64,000 bases of DNA from Vibrio sp. SCSIO 43137 (lineage in GTDB: Bacteria; Pseudomonadota; Gammaproteobacteria; Enterobacterales; Vibrionaceae): assembly GCF_028201475.1 (NCBI RefSeq), contig NZ_CP116383.1, forward strand, positions 124,001 through 188,000, written 5' to 3'. Below are positions 62,589-64,000 of this stretch, in pieces. Below the pieces are notes generated by a model. That model did not search any database and was not told where the DNA came from. It saw only the letters and a program-made list of their open reading frames with translations. Position 1 is the first letter of the stretch. Every line of letters begins with the position of its first letter. The translations under genes and the position numbers were made by a program.

Positions 62589-64000
62589 TCAGAATAGTGA
62601 CTCTTCACTGCCTTCCTCACCATCAGATGAGAACAGGTCAAGTTCGCCTTTAGTCACCTCTTCACTAAACTCTGTCGGCTGAGTTCCCTGAACAAAGTAT
62701 TCGAACATCGAGGTTGCATCTGATTTACGGGTCAGCAAACCGGATTCCCGATCGATACGCACCCTGACAATTTCCGGTGGCAGTGCTTTACTCTGTTGCG
62801 GCACACCTTCCATTGCTACTTTCATAAAGTCTACCCATGCCGGCTGAGCGGTTTTGGCGCCTGCTTCTCCGCCTACAGATTGCTCGTCATTGCTCAGGTT
62901 GCTGTTTTTGCTGGTTCTGCCCAGTTTACGGTCATGGCTGTCAAACCCGACCCATGCGGTGGCAACAATACCCGGCCCATAGCCGTTATACCACGCATCT
63001 TTAGAGTCATTGGTGGTACCTGTTTTACCGCCGATATCGCGGCGTTTTAGTTTCTGCGCTCTCCAGCCGGTACCGTTCCAGCCTGTTCCGGCACGCCAGT
63101 TTCCGCCCCCCCATACGTTGCTGTACAGCATTTCACGGACTAAAAAGGCATTCTGCTCAGATATAACCTGAGGGGCATACTGGCTCTCTTCTTCAACATC
63201 CACTTCAGTCAAAGCCGCCACTTCGCTCTGGAAGCTGACCTCTTCCGGTTGTTCGTCTGTTGCTTGTTCTTCTGCTGGTGTTGCCTGTGAAATCAGTGCC
63301 GGTAGTTTCTCTCCGCAATCTGAATTACAGACAACTTTTGGCTCTGCCTGATATTCAAGATCACCGTATGGGCCTTCTACCCGCTCAATATAGAAAGGTT
63401 CTACGTAGTAACCACCGTTGGCAAACACCGAGTAGCCTTGCGCCATTTTCACTGGTGTCAGGCTTCCCGCGCCAAGGGCAATGGTTTCAGAGCGCGGCAG
63501 TTTATCTTTTTCAAAACCAAATCGGGTCAGATAATCGCGGGTGTCATCAAGGCCGACTTCACGAAGCACCCGAACTGCCATTACGTTTTTAGACTGAGCC
63601 AATCCAAGACGTAGTCTGGCAGGGCCGACATAAGTTGGTGGCGAGTTTTTCGGTCTCCATGCAGTGCCGCCGGCTTCATCCCACTGGTTGATAGGAGCAT
63701 CGTTCACTAAACTGGCGAGCGTCATTCCTTTATCGATTGCTGCAGAGTAGATAAAGGGCTTAATGCCTGAGCCTACTTGTCTCAGGGACTGAGTCGCGCG
63801 GTTAAACTTATTGTGGACAAAGTTAAAGCCGCCCACCAAGGACAACACGGCCCCATTTTCCGGATTCAGGGCGACAAAAGCGGTATTCGCATTCGGTACC
63901 TGACTCAGCTTCCAGCTGTATTCAAACTGTGGCTCACCTTCGGCATTGTCTTCTAGTTGTGTGATAGTCAGGGGACGAACCCAGATCTGCTCTCCCGGAG
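62589..64000 (-). CDS. mrcA: Penicillin-binding protein 1A, C-terminal part (cut by window end)
   Basis: The frame remains open to the window edge at 64000; about 470 residues are visible. They include the transpeptidase motifs GSGIKPF (SxxK) near 63770, AQSKNVMAV (SxN) near 63595 and GGKTGTTNDSKDAWY (KTG) near 63030, with AFVALNPENGAVLSLVGGFNF at the start. The transglycosylase domain lies outside. The divergent OxyR group and PBP1A order agrees with vibrios. An IS ends 36 bases past its stop. Confidence 0.95.
   Translation of the reverse strand, partial: PGEQIWVRPLTITQLEDNAEGEPQFEYSWKLSQVPNANTAFVALNPENGAVLSLVGGFNFVHNKFNRATQSLRQVGSGIKPFIYSAAIDKGMTLASLVNDAPINQWDEAGGTAWRPKNSPPTYVGPARLRLGLAQSKNVMAVRVLREVGLDDTRDYLTRFGFEKDKLPRSETIALGAGSLTPVKMAQGYSVFANGGYYVEPFYIERVEGPYGDLEYQAEPKVVCNSDCGEKLPALISQATPAEEQATDEQPEEVSFQSEVAALTEVDVEEESQYAPQVISEQNAFLVREMLYSNVWGGGNWRAGTGWNGTGWRAQKLKRRDIGGKTGTTNDSKDAWYNGYGPGIVATAWVGFDSHDRKLGRTSKNSNLSNDEQSVGGEAGAKTAQPAWVDFMKVAMEGVPQQSKALPPEIVRVRIDRESGLLTRKSDATSMFEYFVQGTQPTEFSEEVTKGELDLFSSDGEEGSEESLF

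Overview
The window looks like a large-chromosome segment of a marine gammaproteobacterium close to Vibrio or Photobacterium. The housekeeping genes support this. They are hldD, the block lpxM-waaL-waaF-waaA, envC-gpmI, yibN-secB-gpsA-cysE, and the lpd-like / peroxiredoxin-glutaredoxin / oxyR / mrcA group, which as I recall have Vibrio-like order. Most of the window (about 1-48000) is an AT-rich, mosaic LPS O-antigen/capsule locus. The right quarter is ordinary core chromosome of visibly higher GC.

Layout. (1) 1-4718, + strand: the end of a likely iron-dependent alcohol dehydrogenase, a LuxE-LuxC fusion, a GNAT-like acyltransferase and a NodB-type deacetylase. They are tightly coupled and look like an acyl- or sugar-modifying cassette. 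(2) 4725-12019, - strand: the LPS core/lipid A block, with a GT52-like transferase, a hexapeptide acetyltransferase, waaA, waaF, waaL and lpxM, then hldD behind its own terminator. (3) An ops/JUMPstart element at about 12210-12254 opens a long + strand polysaccharide operon to 32690. It contains a GT4 transferase, manC, a deleted manB remnant, and a six-gene module ending in a CMP-sugar synthetase. These are followed by a GT42-like transferase, Wzm/Wzt export genes, an FkbM methyltransferase, a KpsS/KpsC-like transferase, a HAD-membrane fusion, two GT4 enzymes, gmd, rmd and another GT4 enzyme. (4) 32691-40400: a graveyard of insertion sequences. It holds an IS1634-like fragment and an IS3 element carrying two further nested ISs, whose removal restores the IS3 reading frames exactly. 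It also holds a frameshifted MBOAT/SGNH O-acetylation pair and more IS remnants. (5) 40402-45166: a WbpM-type dehydratase, an SDR reductase, a small initiating phosphosugar transferase and ugd. (6) An IS150-type element sits inside the terminator palindrome between ugd and manB. (7) From 48153 onward comes core chromosome, with a Tn5/IS50-like element inserted in the terminator palindrome between oxyR and mrcA.

How the genes fit together (inference). There is no Wzx flippase or Wzy polymerase, but Wzm and Wzt are present and Wzt has the long C-terminal domain. The main glycan is therefore probably made on the cytoplasmic face of the membrane and exported by the ABC route, and WaaL could ligate it to the core. 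ManC/ManB, Gmd and Rmd would supply GDP-D-rhamnose. The WbpM-type dehydratase, the reductase and the small transferase would supply UDP-QuiNAc-like primer sugar and load it on undecaprenyl phosphate. This resembles the Pseudomonas common-antigen scheme. The CMP-sugar module, the GT42-like and KpsS-like transferases and the FkbM methyltransferase are candidates for a terminal cap or a second sugar. The strongest candidates for undescribed biology are the LuxEC cassette, the CMP-sugar module that lacks an ulosonate synthase, and the HAD-membrane fusion.
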